A stretch of DNA of 56,663 nt, taken from positions 1-56,663 of the IMG/VR virus record IMGVR_UViG_3300023112_000017; one strand, 5' to 3'. Origin of the DNA: a virus. Below are positions 1 through 8,097 of this stretch, one piece after another; positions within the stretch are counted from its first letter, which is position 1, and each line of letters starts with the position of its first letter. The position numbers were made by a program, and so were the translations under genes. The notes below the pieces were generated by a model, which worked only from the letters and a program-made list of their open reading frames with translations, was not told the DNA's origin and did not search any database.

Positions 1-1
1 T

Positions 2-697
2 CTTTCTGCACTACACGATGGTATACGAGGTTTCTCGAAAGCTAAAGTGACTAGTGCGTCCGAGGCCTCGGCTGTTTTGAGCCAAGCTAATATGCCGAGT
101 GATAAGAGCATGGACCCTAACATACCAGGGCACATAGCTAATAAGTCCGGCAAGAAGATGGCAGGCAGCCGCAAAACTCGTAAAGAACGAGCAAGGAGTA
201 ATATAGGTTTGAGTAAAGACGGAGCATATGACCCATTCTCAGGACAACCTCCTGAAGATGGAGTACCCGACGACATTGATTGGCGCGGAGAGAGTGATGA
301 AGCTGTTGAGGAGAACCTTTTTGGAGGACACACACCACAGACGAGGACAGTCATTAAGGAAGTCATTAAAGAGGTAGAGGTCGTTAAAGAGGTACGAGTA
401 CCTTCTAAGGCTGATAACTTCTTAGCTCAAAGCAGGCGTATCACTATCAAGACTAATGATGGTATGTTTATGTTGCCGGCTGTAGACCTTAAGACGTCTG
501 CGGATTGTATAACGTTACTGTTACCTCTTAGTGAGGACAGCACCACATACATTCCCAACCGTGGCTCTGAGTTAACTATTATTTGGAGAGAAGATAATAA
601 AGACAGGAAGGAGAAGGTATTCTTCCCAGGTACTTGTGTAGAGGTACAAGAACTTGGTGTTATTATAGTCTCCCTAATTATTATAGACGACAAATAA
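2..697 (+). CDS. Unrecognised protein, 5' end outside window
   Basis: The frame is open from base 2 to the stop at 695-697. A GTG at 47 could start a 216-aa protein, but no convincing ribosome-binding site precedes it, so I treat the gene as truncated at its 5' end by the window edge. The visible part has a basic stretch (GKKMAGSRKTRKERARS), an acidic middle, a repeated Val-Ile-Lys-Glu segment (VIKEVIKEVEVVKEV) that could form a short coiled coil, and a C-terminal part with alternating hydrophobic residues that looks beta-rich. It resembles no family I can name. It sits upstream of the portal gene, where terminase or other head genes often lie, but no terminase motif (Walker or nuclease) is visible. 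The existence of a gene is fairly sure; the function is unknown. Confidence 0.7.
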   Translation, partial: LSALHDGIRGFSKAKVTSASEASAVLSQANMPSDKSMDPNIPGHIANKSGKKMAGSRKTRKERARSNIGLSKDGAYDPFSGQPPEDGVPDDIDWRGESDEAVEENLFGGHTPQTRTVIKEVIKEVEVVKEVRVPSKADNFLAQSRRITIKTNDGMFMLPAVDLKTSADCITLLLPLSEDSTTYIPNRGSELTIIWREDNKDRKEKVFFPGTCVEVQELGVIIVSLIIIDDK

Positions 698-700
698 AAA

Positions 701-730
701 ATATTGGCAAGCTGTATGGCTTGCCAATAT
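701..730. repeat. Perfect 12-bp inverted repeat (hairpin)
   Basis: Arms ATATTGGCAAGC (701-712) and GCTTGCCAATAT (719-730) are perfectly complementary around a 6-nt loop. The hairpin starts four bases after the stop of the preceding gene. On the + strand no T-run follows, but five A's precede it, so on the minus strand it would look like an intrinsic terminator. It may be a bidirectional terminator, an RNA-stabilising or processing hairpin, or a protein-binding palindrome. Confidence 0.7.
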
Positions 731-749
731 CTAAATGAAAGAGAATATT

Positions 750-890
750 ATGGAAAAGCAAAACATTATCCCGATGCCTGAAGGAAGTAAGCAAGCATCA
801 TCTGAGAAACCTGCTAAGTTTGATAAGTTGTCTAATTCTGAGACTAACAAGTCATTTGACTTTAGTAAGGATAAAAAGTTAAACAAGTAG
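750..890 (+). CDS. Small hydrophilic protein, 46 aa
   Basis: An open frame begins at ATG 735 or, better, at ATG 750, which has a GAAAGAG ribosome-binding site 5-7 bases upstream. It ends with TAG at 888-890. The product is short, charged and Lys/Ser/Asn-rich, with no hydrophobic segment and no motif I recognise. It lies between the 701-730 hairpin and the portal gene, in the same direction. A good ribosome-binding site and its position in an otherwise fully used strand support a real gene. The length is too small for firm proof. Confidence 0.45.
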   Translation: MEKQNIIPMPEGSKQASSEKPAKFDKLSNSETNKSFDFSKDKKLNK

Positions 891-942
891 GTGCGTAACG
901 TGTCAGACACTATATCTAAGAAGTTCATAATGGAGGCACACG

Positions 943-2940
943 ATGCCCGCTAACAGCAACGACCCTTATAACGATAGGCAGCAGTCCAATGGGGCTGGTA
1001 AATTCCCTAACCCTTTCTATGATGTAGCTTCAGAATTTATCCCTACTGACATTAACAACGTCCTTGAGTGGGCAGAGTATGTTTACATGTCCTTTGGAAC
1101 ATGGAGAGCAGCCTCTCGAAGAGTTGTAAGATATTTCCTTACCGACCTAATATTAGAAGGGGAGTCTGATCAAGAACGTGAAGACTTCAACAAGTTCCTT
1201 AATGATAAGCTACATATAACTACAGAGCTGGGCCAGATCGGTGATGAGTACATGACCTATGGTAATGCTTTCGTAAGTATCTATTTCCCCTTCGATCGCT
1301 GGTTCAAGTGCCCTGAGTGTAATATAGAGATCAAGTCAGGCAAGCTTCCTTATAAATATAATGCTAGTAAGGCTACCTTTAATGCAACATGCCATAAGTG
1401 TGCATACACTGGTGCTTGGAACCATGAAGATAGAAGAAGCGCTGATAAAGACCGAGTTAAGATCATCAGATGGAACCCTAAGCAGATGCGCCTTAGAGTC
1501 CACCCAGTTAGTGGTAGAACCACATACTTCTGGGCTATCCCTCAGTCATTCATCAAGAACGTCGAGGAAGGCAAGCACTTTTACATTGACGACACACCAT
1601 GGCATGTCCTTAAGACTATTGCTAAGAACACTGCACAGAGTGGTTCAGAAGCCGGCCCGCTGTTTGAGTTTAACGACGGAGCCATCTATCACTTTAAAGA
1701 AAACACCCTAGCAGGGCTTCCGATAGTAGGATGGGGAATACCTCAGATACTACCAAACTTTAAGTTGATTTACTACATTCAGGTCTTGCGTCGATTCGAC
1801 GAGGCTATAGCTCACGACTTCATTGTTCCTTTTCGTGTTCTTTACCCAGATGCTGGGCCTTCTCCGGCGCAAGATCCTCTGACCAAGACATCTCTTAGTG
1901 GTTTCGTCACGAAGCTACAAGAGGTTAAGAAGATGCACCGCGCAGATCCTACTGGTATAACCATTGCACCTTTCAAGGTCGGATACCAGATGCTAGGTGG
2001 TGAAGGTAAGTCCCTCACACCTAAGGACCAGATCATGCAGGCTCTCGACGAGCTACTTAACGCGATGGGTTACCCTGCAGAACTCTACAGAGGCTCTCTA
2101 GGAATCCAAGCGGCACCAGTTGCCCTAAGATTGTTCGAGAAGACGTGGGGATCACTTGTTGATGGTTATAACGACCTAATCGCTTGGATGCTTGAACGTA
2201 TCTCTAAACACTTCATGTGGGGTGAGATCACTGGTAAGCTTCAACCTGTTACTCTTGCAGACGATATGGAACGTAAGGCACTTAACCTTCAAGCATCTGC
2301 AGGTATGGATGTTTCTAAAGGCACAGCCTACAGACCATTTGGTATCGACTACATGGCGGAACAGGAAAGAATCGTACAAGAGCAGCAGTCTATTCAGAAG
2401 CTGCAGCAGTCTGCTATGGAAGAAGCCCAAGCCCAACAAGGTATGGAAGGCGGAACTGGTGGTGGAGGCGCTCCTGGTGGAGAAGCCGGCGCTACTCCTG
2501 GTGATATCCATGAGCAAGCTAAGCAAACAGCCCAACAGCTATTGTTCCAGACTCCGGAGACCCAGAGACGATCTGCCCTTATTGATATTAAGCATAGTAA
2601 CCCAACGCTACATGCACTAGTACTGCAAGAGATGAGTAACATCCGTCAAGAAGCATCTAGCCAAGGCCAGTCAATGGTCATGGAACAACAGAAGCAGCAG
2701 ATGGGTGACGCTGGTGGGGGCATGGTAGCCCAAGCTAGTGATACTGGCGGTAAGTACGACGCAACCACGATGTCAGTATTCTCTATGGACAGTATCATAG
2801 CCGACGGGGTCCTTTCTTATAACAATTCTGATTGGCAGAAGTTAGCTACTGCCATTACTAATATTAAAGATACTACAGCCCCAGCCTATCAGGCCTTCCG
2901 ATTTGCATTTAGGAAGCTGAAAGGATGGGACGAAGAGTAG
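943..2940 (+). CDS. Portal protein with inserted zinc ribbon
   Basis: This 665-aa protein has the hallmarks of a large myophage portal. The N-terminal part is helical and aromatic (EWAEYVYMSFGTWRAASRRV). A long mixed alpha/beta core follows (residues ~90-480), including a segment typical of portal stems and crowns (LDELLNAMGYPAELYRGSLG). The C-terminal third is Gln/Gly-rich and low in complexity. Portal proteins form the dodecameric ring at one capsid vertex through which DNA is packaged and ejected. Unusual is a C-x2-C...C-x2-C cluster at C123, C126, C150 and C153, which should bind zinc and looks like an insertion in the wing region. ATG 943 follows a GGAGG site. A zinc-ribbon gene overlaps its 3' end. 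Portal identity rests on composition, length and position upstream of the head genes. Confidence 0.85.
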   Translation: MPANSNDPYNDRQQSNGAGKFPNPFYDVASEFIPTDINNVLEWAEYVYMSFGTWRAASRRVVRYFLTDLILEGESDQEREDFNKFLNDKLHITTELGQIGDEYMTYGNAFVSIYFPFDRWFKCPECNIEIKSGKLPYKYNASKATFNATCHKCAYTGAWNHEDRRSADKDRVKIIRWNPKQMRLRVHPVSGRTTYFWAIPQSFIKNVEEGKHFYIDDTPWHVLKTIAKNTAQSGSEAGPLFEFNDGAIYHFKENTLAGLPIVGWGIPQILPNFKLIYYIQVLRRFDEAIAHDFIVPFRVLYPDAGPSPAQDPLTKTSLSGFVTKLQEVKKMHRADPTGITIAPFKVGYQMLGGEGKSLTPKDQIMQALDELLNAMGYPAELYRGSLGIQAAPVALRLFEKTWGSLVDGYNDLIAWMLERISKHFMWGEITGKLQPVTLADDMERKALNLQASAGMDVSKGTAYRPFGIDYMAEQERIVQEQQSIQKLQQSAMEEAQAQQGMEGGTGGGGAPGGEAGATPGDIHEQAKQTAQQLLFQTPETQRRSALIDIKHSNPTLHALVLQEMSNIRQEASSQGQSMVMEQQKQQMGDAGGGMVAQASDTGGKYDATTMSVFSMDSIIADGVLSYNNSDWQKLATAITNIKDTTAPAYQAFRFAFRKLKGWDEE

Positions 2941-3116
2941 GCACCGCAATGGGAGAATACACTGTAACTGATTTAACCTGTGCCCACTGCCAGCAGCAAG
3001 AGTTTCTTAAGATTACAGAGAAACTCTTGCAATGCATACACTGTAAGAAGTATCGCTTTAACCCTGAACATCTAAAAGAAGGGTTTCCTCCCCCAAAGGA
3101 GGATGAACAGCCTTAG
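2925..3116 (+). CDS. Small zinc-ribbon protein
   Basis: The 63-aa product has one clear zinc ribbon, C19-x2-C22 and C37-x2-C40, followed by a short polar tail ending in Pro- and Glu-rich residues. It overlaps the last 16 bases of the portal gene; ATG 2949 is an alternative start but has no better ribosome-binding site. A terminator follows seven bases after its stop, so it closes the portal transcription unit. Such mini zinc ribbons can bind nucleic acid or stabilise protein contacts. No specific function can be assigned. Confidence 0.7.
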   Translation: MGRRVGTAMGEYTVTDLTCAHCQQQEFLKITEKLLQCIHCKKYRFNPEHLKEGFPPPKEDEQP

Positions 3117-3122
3117 ATAGTA

Positions 3123-3150
3123 AAGCCCTTAGCCCTCTAAGGGCTTTTTT
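3123..3150 (+). terminator. Rho-independent terminator
   Basis: A 10-bp stem (AAGCCCTTAG at 3123-3132, CTAAGGGCTT at 3137-3146) closes a 4-nt loop and runs into a T-tract (3145-3150). It lies just after the zinc-ribbon gene and separates the portal unit from the long operon that begins at 3256. Confidence 0.9.
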
Positions 3151-3188
3151 ATTGCATGCCTGGGAGCCCTTTTTCTTTAGCTATCAGA

Positions 3189-3217
3189 TTGCATAACATG
3201 TGGTTACATGATATAAA
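3189..3217 (+). promoter_or_regulatory. Putative promoter with palindromic spacer
   Basis: In the 105-bp gap between a terminator and the peptidase gene, TATAAA (3212-3217, 5 of 6 to a bacterial -10) lies 17 bases after TTGCAT (3189-3194, a weak -35). The spacer contains a 5-bp inverted repeat, CATGT-GGTT-ACATG (3197-3210), a possible operator or protein-binding site. The position after a terminator and before a long gene series makes a promoter likely. The exact elements are uncertain, because the phage may use its own polymerase and sigma factor. Confidence 0.45.
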
Positions 3218-3255
3218 TTAATAAAGATACTTTTTAACTCTGGCCAGGAGAAAAC

Positions 3256-3903
3256 ATGCTAAAGACCTTAGGACGTATACACATACCAGATGAGCGCGAT
3301 GCCTCATTTCCATTCGCATCAGCATTGATGTCCGCTGCCCCTACAAAGCAAAGTAAGTACTACCGAGCAACACCTATCCTTAATCAAGGGTATGAGCCAC
3401 AATGCGTAGCCTTTGCTTGGAAACAACTTTTACAATCATCACCGTTCTGCCAAGGACGTCAGCTCAAGGAAGACTTTATCTATGAGCTATGTCAGGAAAG
3501 AGACAGATGGCCCGGTGAAGCATATGACGGCACCTCAGTAAGAGCAGGAGCTAAAGTCCTACAAAGACTCGGCTTCATTGATACTTACCTATGGGCAAAC
3601 ACTGTACAGGACGTTAAGACTTGGATACTATCCACATCCCCAGTAGTGCTGGGCACCCTATGGTACTCAGAGATGTCTACTCCTGATGATAAAGGATTTG
3701 TTAAGGCAGCCGGCGGTATCGCTGGTGGTCATGCTTACCTTTGTGTCGGCTACTCCCATAAGAGGAAAGCTTTCCGCTGTGTTAACTCATGGGGAACAGG
3801 ATGGGGCGATAAAGGAAGATTCTGGTTAACAGAAGACGACCTTGCAAAGCTACTAAGCGAAAGTGGAGAGGCCTGCACTGCAAAAGAGGTTAGAATACGA
3901 TAA
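3256..3903 (+). CDS. Papain-like (C1A-type) cysteine peptidase
   Basis: This 215-aa protein carries the complete papain-family active site. Gln44 of the oxyanion hole and Cys50 sit in NQGYEPQCVAFAW, His159 in GGHAYLCVGY, and Asn177 in the signature VNSWGTGWGDKG. The catalytic domain fills nearly the whole chain. There is no signal peptide and no clear inhibitory propeptide, so it would act in the cytoplasm or from the virion. ATG 3256 follows an AGGAG site, and it is the first gene after the putative promoter. Cysteine peptidases of this type are uncommon among phage structural genes. It could process virion proteins in addition to the HK97-type prohead protease at 27 kb, or be delivered to attack a host protein. 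The fold call is strong; the substrate is unknown. Confidence 0.88.
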   Translation: MLKTLGRIHIPDERDASFPFASALMSAAPTKQSKYYRATPILNQGYEPQCVAFAWKQLLQSSPFCQGRQLKEDFIYELCQERDRWPGEAYDGTSVRAGAKVLQRLGFIDTYLWANTVQDVKTWILSTSPVVLGTLWYSEMSTPDDKGFVKAAGGIAGGHAYLCVGYSHKRKAFRCVNSWGTGWGDKGRFWLTEDDLAKLLSESGEACTAKEVRIR

Positions 3904-4244
3904 TGACCACCTCTAGATCTACACCCCACCGCTTAAGTGATCAAGACTTGGAAATGTTAGCTGTCGTGGCAAACAAACGCGACTACCCTAAGTGGGGTTG
4001 GAACCCGATAAAGACGTCGGTAGACTTTGAGCACATACTTACTAATGCGTCGAAAGTTGGTTTTTATATAGATCTATCTTTTCGACCACAAGGCCGTATT
4101 AGCGTAAAGGTTAAGTACCCTACAAACGAGTTCTTCTCTAATGCAGAGACGGCGGAGACATATAAAACGTATGTATGCAGGACGATACTAAACATACTCA
4201 ACGACTTACCTAACAAACAGTTAGAGGCTTTTTTAAATGAATAA
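3903..4244 (+). CDS. Unrecognised 113-aa protein
   Basis: The gene starts at the ATG that overlaps the stop of the peptidase gene (TAATG), so it is probably translationally coupled. The product is soluble, with aromatic and basic residues (KRDYPKWGWNP) and a helical C terminus. There is no signal peptide, membrane segment, Cys cluster or shared head-protein tag. It overlaps the next gene by 8 bases. I do not recognise the family. Its place between the peptidase and tagged head proteins suggests a virion or assembly role, but nothing in the sequence shows this. Confidence 0.75.
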   Translation: MTTSRSTPHRLSDQDLEMLAVVANKRDYPKWGWNPIKTSVDFEHILTNASKVGFYIDLSFRPQGRISVKVKYPTNEFFSNAETAETYKTYVCRTILNILNDLPNKQLEAFLNE

Positions 4245-4893
4245 TGAAATGATACAAGCCTCTTATGTTGCTGGCTTCCGTGATAGACTAGCTAGCGTGT
4301 TAGAAAAAGAGTCGGCCTATACTCCCTTCGACCATCTACTCAGACAGAAGCCATTACCAGAACCAGTAGCAGCGTTCCTAAGAAAGTACTTAGGGCATAT
4401 AGATGACGGCGGCGACACAGCTGCACTTTCTAAGATCCAACAAGAGTTCCTATCTGGTAAGCCATCTAAGGCTATACAGCCAGAGCTGCCAGGATTTGAT
4501 GACCTACTTAATAAGCAGTCAGCCGAGAAGGTAGCAGGCCTAGCCTCTCTTCTAGCAAGGATGAAACAGCCATTGATACCTAGAGGCACAGTACCTAGGA
4601 CAGGCGACAGGACAGTTTACAAGATACTTAACACGATAGACCCGCGACTAGGTAAGAAATATCAGCGCAAGGTAGAGTTCAGACCAAGCAAACCTTTCAG
4701 CGACTCTGATTCGATAACAGGTAAGTCAGTAGACCTCCCAGTAGTGGATCGTATGCTAGACGTAACAGAAGGTATGGATGACCTAGGCTATGGAAGTCTA
4801 AGACTACCAGCTAAGCCGTCACAAAATAGCGTTATTGATAAGTTAACGAACTATGCGCGGAAGCAAACTAAAAACATACAAGGGTACGTATGA
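4237..4893 (+). CDS. Tagged head protein, 218 aa, unknown function
   Basis: Near the N terminus is the first copy of the module shared by many proteins in this window: residues 10-19, YVAGFRDRLA, followed by EKESA at 23-27, which fits the K-x-[AS] pattern I infer as a prohead-protease site. The remainder is Pro- and Lys-rich, with no recognisable domain and further K-x-A elements (NKQSA, EKVAG). The gene overlaps both neighbours (8 and 4 bases), consistent with one operon. I infer a minor capsid or internal head protein whose N-terminal segment is removed during maturation. The gene is secure; the role is inferred only from the tag. Confidence 0.75.
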   Translation: MNNEMIQASYVAGFRDRLASVLEKESAYTPFDHLLRQKPLPEPVAAFLRKYLGHIDDGGDTAALSKIQQEFLSGKPSKAIQPELPGFDDLLNKQSAEKVAGLASLLARMKQPLIPRGTVPRTGDRTVYKILNTIDPRLGKKYQRKVEFRPSKPFSDSDSITGKSVDLPVVDRMLDVTEGMDDLGYGSLRLPAKPSQNSVIDKLTNYARKQTKNIQGYV

Positions 4894-6845
4894 AGACGCC
4901 ACAGTTACTAACTATTATTAAAGAAGCAGCCAAGGGTGACTCCTATGGTTGCGCTATGCTGTATTTCGAGGATGCAGACTCTAACTGCCTTAAGAACTGG
5001 AACGCCGACATGAAGGCCATAGAGATCCCAGACGAGGATCTTCATGAGTACGGTAGAGAGGATGAACCTCACGTCACGGTACTATACGGATTACACACAG
5101 GCTCTGCAGCTAAGGTTAAGAAGGCCCTTGCAGATAATGAGTGTACTGTAATGACGGTAAGAATGGGTGGACTGGATATCTTTGAGAACGACGACTTCGA
5201 TGTTCTGATCCGTAAGGTAGAAAGGGTGGACCATCTAACCGAGGTGCGTAAGCATCTTATCGACAAGTTGGAAACAACAATCACTTTTAAAGACTATAAG
5301 CCACACGCTACCGTTGCCTACCTTAAGAAGGGTAAGGGGAAGGAATACCTCAAGAAGTATAAAGACCTCGACTGGAAACTTAACGGTGAATTCGACTGTG
5401 ACACAATAGATTTCTCTAATAAAGGAAAGACGCATACTAAGATAAACTTGACAGCTGTCAAGGCTGCCTCAATAGATGTAGATATCGAAGTAGGCGATAC
5501 AGTCCTTACCGGAAGATTTAAGAACAAGAAGACTGTAGTTAAAGAGATAGGCACTGACAGCAATGGCCAGCCGACGATTAACGGCATGAAGCTATTAGCT
5601 ATGCGTATTGATAAGTTAATGCCTGCTAAGGCCGAGAAGAAAGCCGCCGATCTCCCAGGAAGATGTGACCGATGCGACGAACCTATAAAGGAAGCAGATA
5701 CAACTAAAGAGACCTTGTGCGCTCACTGCATAGGCCTTAAGAAGAAAGCCGGTGAAGGCTCTGCTCCTAACTATAAGCAAGCAACAGACCCAGCAACTAA
5801 GTGTTCTAGCTGCTCACATGCTGAGGCCGGTTACTGCACTCTGTATGACTTCGCGTTCAATGCCAAATTTACCTGTGATAGCTTTGCTACTGATATGCAA
5901 GCCTTGACAGACGAGGGAGTTCCTCAAGTAGTTGAGAAGTACCTCCCCAAAACAGCACAGTACGTAAACCCGTACTTAAAAGATATAGAGATGGAACATT
6001 TAAAGAAGCCACTGCCAGATAGCCTTACTAAGCTAGTAGCTTGGCTTGTTAGCCGTAACGACGCTAACCGCAAGATAAACACTTACTATGGAGCCATGGA
6101 TAACATGAAACAAGCACAGGTATTACCTACCGGCCCTGCTACCAACAATACCCTACCAGGGTCTGCTACTGCACCTACTGGTGGGATAGTAGCGCCTATG
6201 AATAACAGCGTACCTAGTATGAACGCTGGCGGAGCGGGTGTTGTGTCCCCGAACCTTAAGAACAGTTTCCAGAACATTGCTCAGACAGGAGTACGTAACT
6301 CAGCAGCGGCAAAATCTAAAGGACAACTGCCTGACGCCCCTAAAGCTAAAGAACAGCTCTCTGAAGTTGCGGCAGACCTTAACCAATCTAATACAGACAC
6401 CCCGGAGTCAGAAGCTGGTACGCCCGCATCTTCCGGAGTGGCGGACAATGGTAGCCTTTCTTATGGCGTCAACCCACAGGCATCGGCATACGGCGTTAAT
6501 GCAGCACCGACCACTGATACTAAGGCGGCCTCTTTTGCACACGGATTCGTAGCAAAGTGTCACGAGTATGGAGTAGACCCAGAAGAGTTACTCAATAAGT
6601 CTGCACAGTTAGAGTTTGGTAAGCCAGGTACTCCAGGGTACCAACACTCCTACCAACCACAAGGCGCATTTGAGATGGAGCCGGGTAAGTCAGTATGGTC
6701 ACCGCAGCAAAGGAAAGATATACAGAGGGGGCAGTTTACTAGCGCAGCGCTAAAGAACGTCGCCCGATCTATGTTCAGTAATCAATACGGTAATATACCA
6801 ACCTCACAAACTCAGATGATTAACTTTACAGAAGGCAAGGCATAA
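4890..6845 (+). CDS. 2H phosphoesterase fused to Cys clusters and head tag
   Basis: This 651-aa multidomain protein starts with a 2H phosphoesterase (LigT/2'-5' RNA ligase superfamily) domain, residues ~15-195. Both catalytic H-x-T motifs are intact: H61-V-T63 (EPHVTVLYGLH) and H139-A-T141 (KPHATVAYL). Next comes a small SH3/KOW-like beta segment (~197-245, GDTVLTGRFKNKKTV). Two Cys clusters follow: C259..C262..C277..C280, and C305-x2-C308 with C316 and C329. A Pro/Ala-rich linker leads to the shared tag at residues ~547-572 (AHGFVAKCHEYGVDPEELL then NKSA). The 2H superfamily cleaves or forms 2'-5' and cyclic phosphodiester bonds; phage members include Acb1, which destroys CBASS cyclic nucleotides. 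The tag suggests packaging in the head. A virion-delivered nuclease or anti-defence role is inference. Confidence 0.85.
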   Translation: MKTPQLLTIIKEAAKGDSYGCAMLYFEDADSNCLKNWNADMKAIEIPDEDLHEYGREDEPHVTVLYGLHTGSAAKVKKALADNECTVMTVRMGGLDIFENDDFDVLIRKVERVDHLTEVRKHLIDKLETTITFKDYKPHATVAYLKKGKGKEYLKKYKDLDWKLNGEFDCDTIDFSNKGKTHTKINLTAVKAASIDVDIEVGDTVLTGRFKNKKTVVKEIGTDSNGQPTINGMKLLAMRIDKLMPAKAEKKAADLPGRCDRCDEPIKEADTTKETLCAHCIGLKKKAGEGSAPNYKQATDPATKCSSCSHAEAGYCTLYDFAFNAKFTCDSFATDMQALTDEGVPQVVEKYLPKTAQYVNPYLKDIEMEHLKKPLPDSLTKLVAWLVSRNDANRKINTYYGAMDNMKQAQVLPTGPATNNTLPGSATAPTGGIVAPMNNSVPSMNAGGAGVVSPNLKNSFQNIAQTGVRNSAAAKSKGQLPDAPKAKEQLSEVAADLNQSNTDTPESEAGTPASSGVADNGSLSYGVNPQASAYGVNAAPTTDTKAASFAHGFVAKCHEYGVDPEELLNKSAQLEFGKPGTPGYQHSYQPQGAFEMEPGKSVWSPQQRKDIQRGQFTSAALKNVARSMFSNQYGNIPTSQTQMINFTEGKA

Positions 6846-6862
6846 GAAAAGGAACTGGAAAG

Positions 6863-6883
6863 TATAGCCTATCGCTATATATT
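6863..6883 (+). promoter_or_regulatory. Palindrome and AT-rich element, possible promoter
   Basis: The 59-bp gap before the gene at 6905 contains an inverted repeat, TATAGC-CTATC-GCTATA (6863-6879), running into TATATATTAATACTTTT. The gap before 3256 holds a similar arrangement: a palindrome, then TATAAATTAATA, then ATACTTTT. The two are the only sizeable gene-free gaps between 3 and 31 kb, so this may be a phage promoter element. No T-run that would indicate a terminator is present. Confidence 0.3.
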
Positions 6884-6904
6884 AATACTTTTAGGAAGGT
6901 ACTC

Positions 6905-7744
6905 ATGACACAAGAAGAACTTAGAACAGAATTGCTGAAGGTTGCAGGCGGTCCGGAACTTACTCCGGAAGGTGAACTGTACCTTGATGGCTTCTCTAAG
7001 AAAGCACACGAGCTTATGGAGAAGGAAGCCCTACCTTTATCTGCCTTGATGAACATCGGGTGGGCACTACCAGGAGCTATATATGCTGGATCTAATCTTG
7101 CAGGTGCCGCGGGATCAGCCTTAAAAGGTGAAGGTACTGATGCTATGAGACAGGCAGGACTTGCCGGACTTGGTGCGTTAGGTTCGCTACCCTTCCTTGG
7201 CGGAGCAGGAGCTGGTGTAGGTCAGATAGGCCTAGCCATGCAACGTTTGGCCAAAGGTAAGAAGTCTCCAGCGTTCAGAGCAATGATGCCTGGAAAGTCT
7301 ACCGGCGTTCTTGGACACAGTAGCAAATTTAGAAAAGCCCTTCGTTACCCAGGTACAAAAGTACTCCAAGGACTTACTAAAGTATTAGGACCGGAAAGAG
7401 CTACCGCACTAGGTAAGACTCTTGCTGCTAAAGGCAAGTACGTATCAGAGATAAAGCCTTTAAGATTTATGGATAGAGGTATTTGGGGAAAGACTCCGCC
7501 ACCTATAGGTATGGCGGGCATGTTTGGCTCCATGATACCAATGATGGGTACCGACGCAGCAATAAGAGCTGTAACTACTCCTAGCATAAACAAACTTGAA
7601 TCACAACTAGCTCAGTCTAGAAATCAGGTACCTAGCGTGCCTAGGCCAGTCAGCAGAACTGACGGGCTATTCTCTAAAGTAAAAGAGTGGGATAACGCTA
7701 ACAACCCAAGCAGACAGTATGCTAGACAGATGGGGCTAATATAA
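6905..7744 (+). CDS. Gly/Ala-rich membrane-active head protein, 279 aa
   Basis: The N terminus carries a version of the shared module: LLKVAGG at residues 10-16, then YLDGFSKKAHELMEKEA at 26-42. Directly after it lies a long hydrophobic Gly/Ala-rich region (~residues 45-115; ALPGAIYAGSNLAGAAGS and LGALGSLPFLGGAGAG) able to form one or two membrane helices. The C-terminal half is basic. No enzymatic motif is visible. Hydrophobic glycine-zipper segments on proteins in the head cluster are typical of internal proteins ejected with the DNA to form a conduit through the cell envelope, as known for T7 and P22 ejection proteins. I infer that role from composition and tag only. A good AGGAAGG ribosome-binding site precedes ATG 6905. 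Confidence 0.75.
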   Translation: MTQEELRTELLKVAGGPELTPEGELYLDGFSKKAHELMEKEALPLSALMNIGWALPGAIYAGSNLAGAAGSALKGEGTDAMRQAGLAGLGALGSLPFLGGAGAGVGQIGLAMQRLAKGKKSPAFRAMMPGKSTGVLGHSSKFRKALRYPGTKVLQGLTKVLGPERATALGKTLAAKGKYVSEIKPLRFMDRGIWGKTPPPIGMAGMFGSMIPMMGTDAAIRAVTTPSINKLESQLAQSRNQVPSVPRPVSRTDGLFSKVKEWDNANNPSRQYARQMGLI

Positions 7745-8088
7745 TGAGTTGGGACTTCGCAACGAATAACAGCTTAGCAAATTTACACCACGGTATTATG
7801 GTAGACAATGCACTGTCCCAAGCTGAGCGTCAGTATGCCTCTCAACATGTCCAAATGGATTTAGGTAACCCATCACTACAAACACCTCTTAGCGGAGTGC
7901 TTCCTAAGCTAGGCGGTGGGTTCCTTGGTTATCAGGTAGGTAAGTTTATGGATATGTCCATGCCGGGCAAAGTAGTATCTACTGCAGCAGGTTATGGTGT
8001 TGGTAAAATGGTTCACGATTTTTACCAAGGATACAATAAAGCCATGGGTCCAGACAACTCATGGAAAATGCAATCCTTTTCAGGATAG
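7744..8088 (+). CDS. Unrecognised 114-aa Gly-rich protein
   Basis: The ATG overlaps the stop of the previous gene (TAATG). The product has a polar N terminus and a Gly-rich, moderately hydrophobic centre (LGGGFLGYQVGKFMDMSMPG) that resembles the membrane-active segments of its neighbours, then a second Gly/Val segment (VVSTAAGYGVGKMVHDF). It has no Cys cluster and no clear copy of the GF-x-DKC tag. I infer a minor head or ejection protein from the operon context. No family is recognised. Confidence 0.7.
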   Translation: MSWDFATNNSLANLHHGIMVDNALSQAERQYASQHVQMDLGNPSLQTPLSGVLPKLGGGFLGYQVGKFMDMSMPGKVVSTAAGYGVGKMVHDFYQGYNKAMGPDNSWKMQSFSG

Positions 8089-8097
8089 GAGTATAAA

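Noticed and set aside
891-953. Tiny GTG-started frame of 20 codons overlapping the portal start
   Set aside because: Too short to judge, with no convincing ribosome-binding site; it probably only contains the leader of the portal gene.
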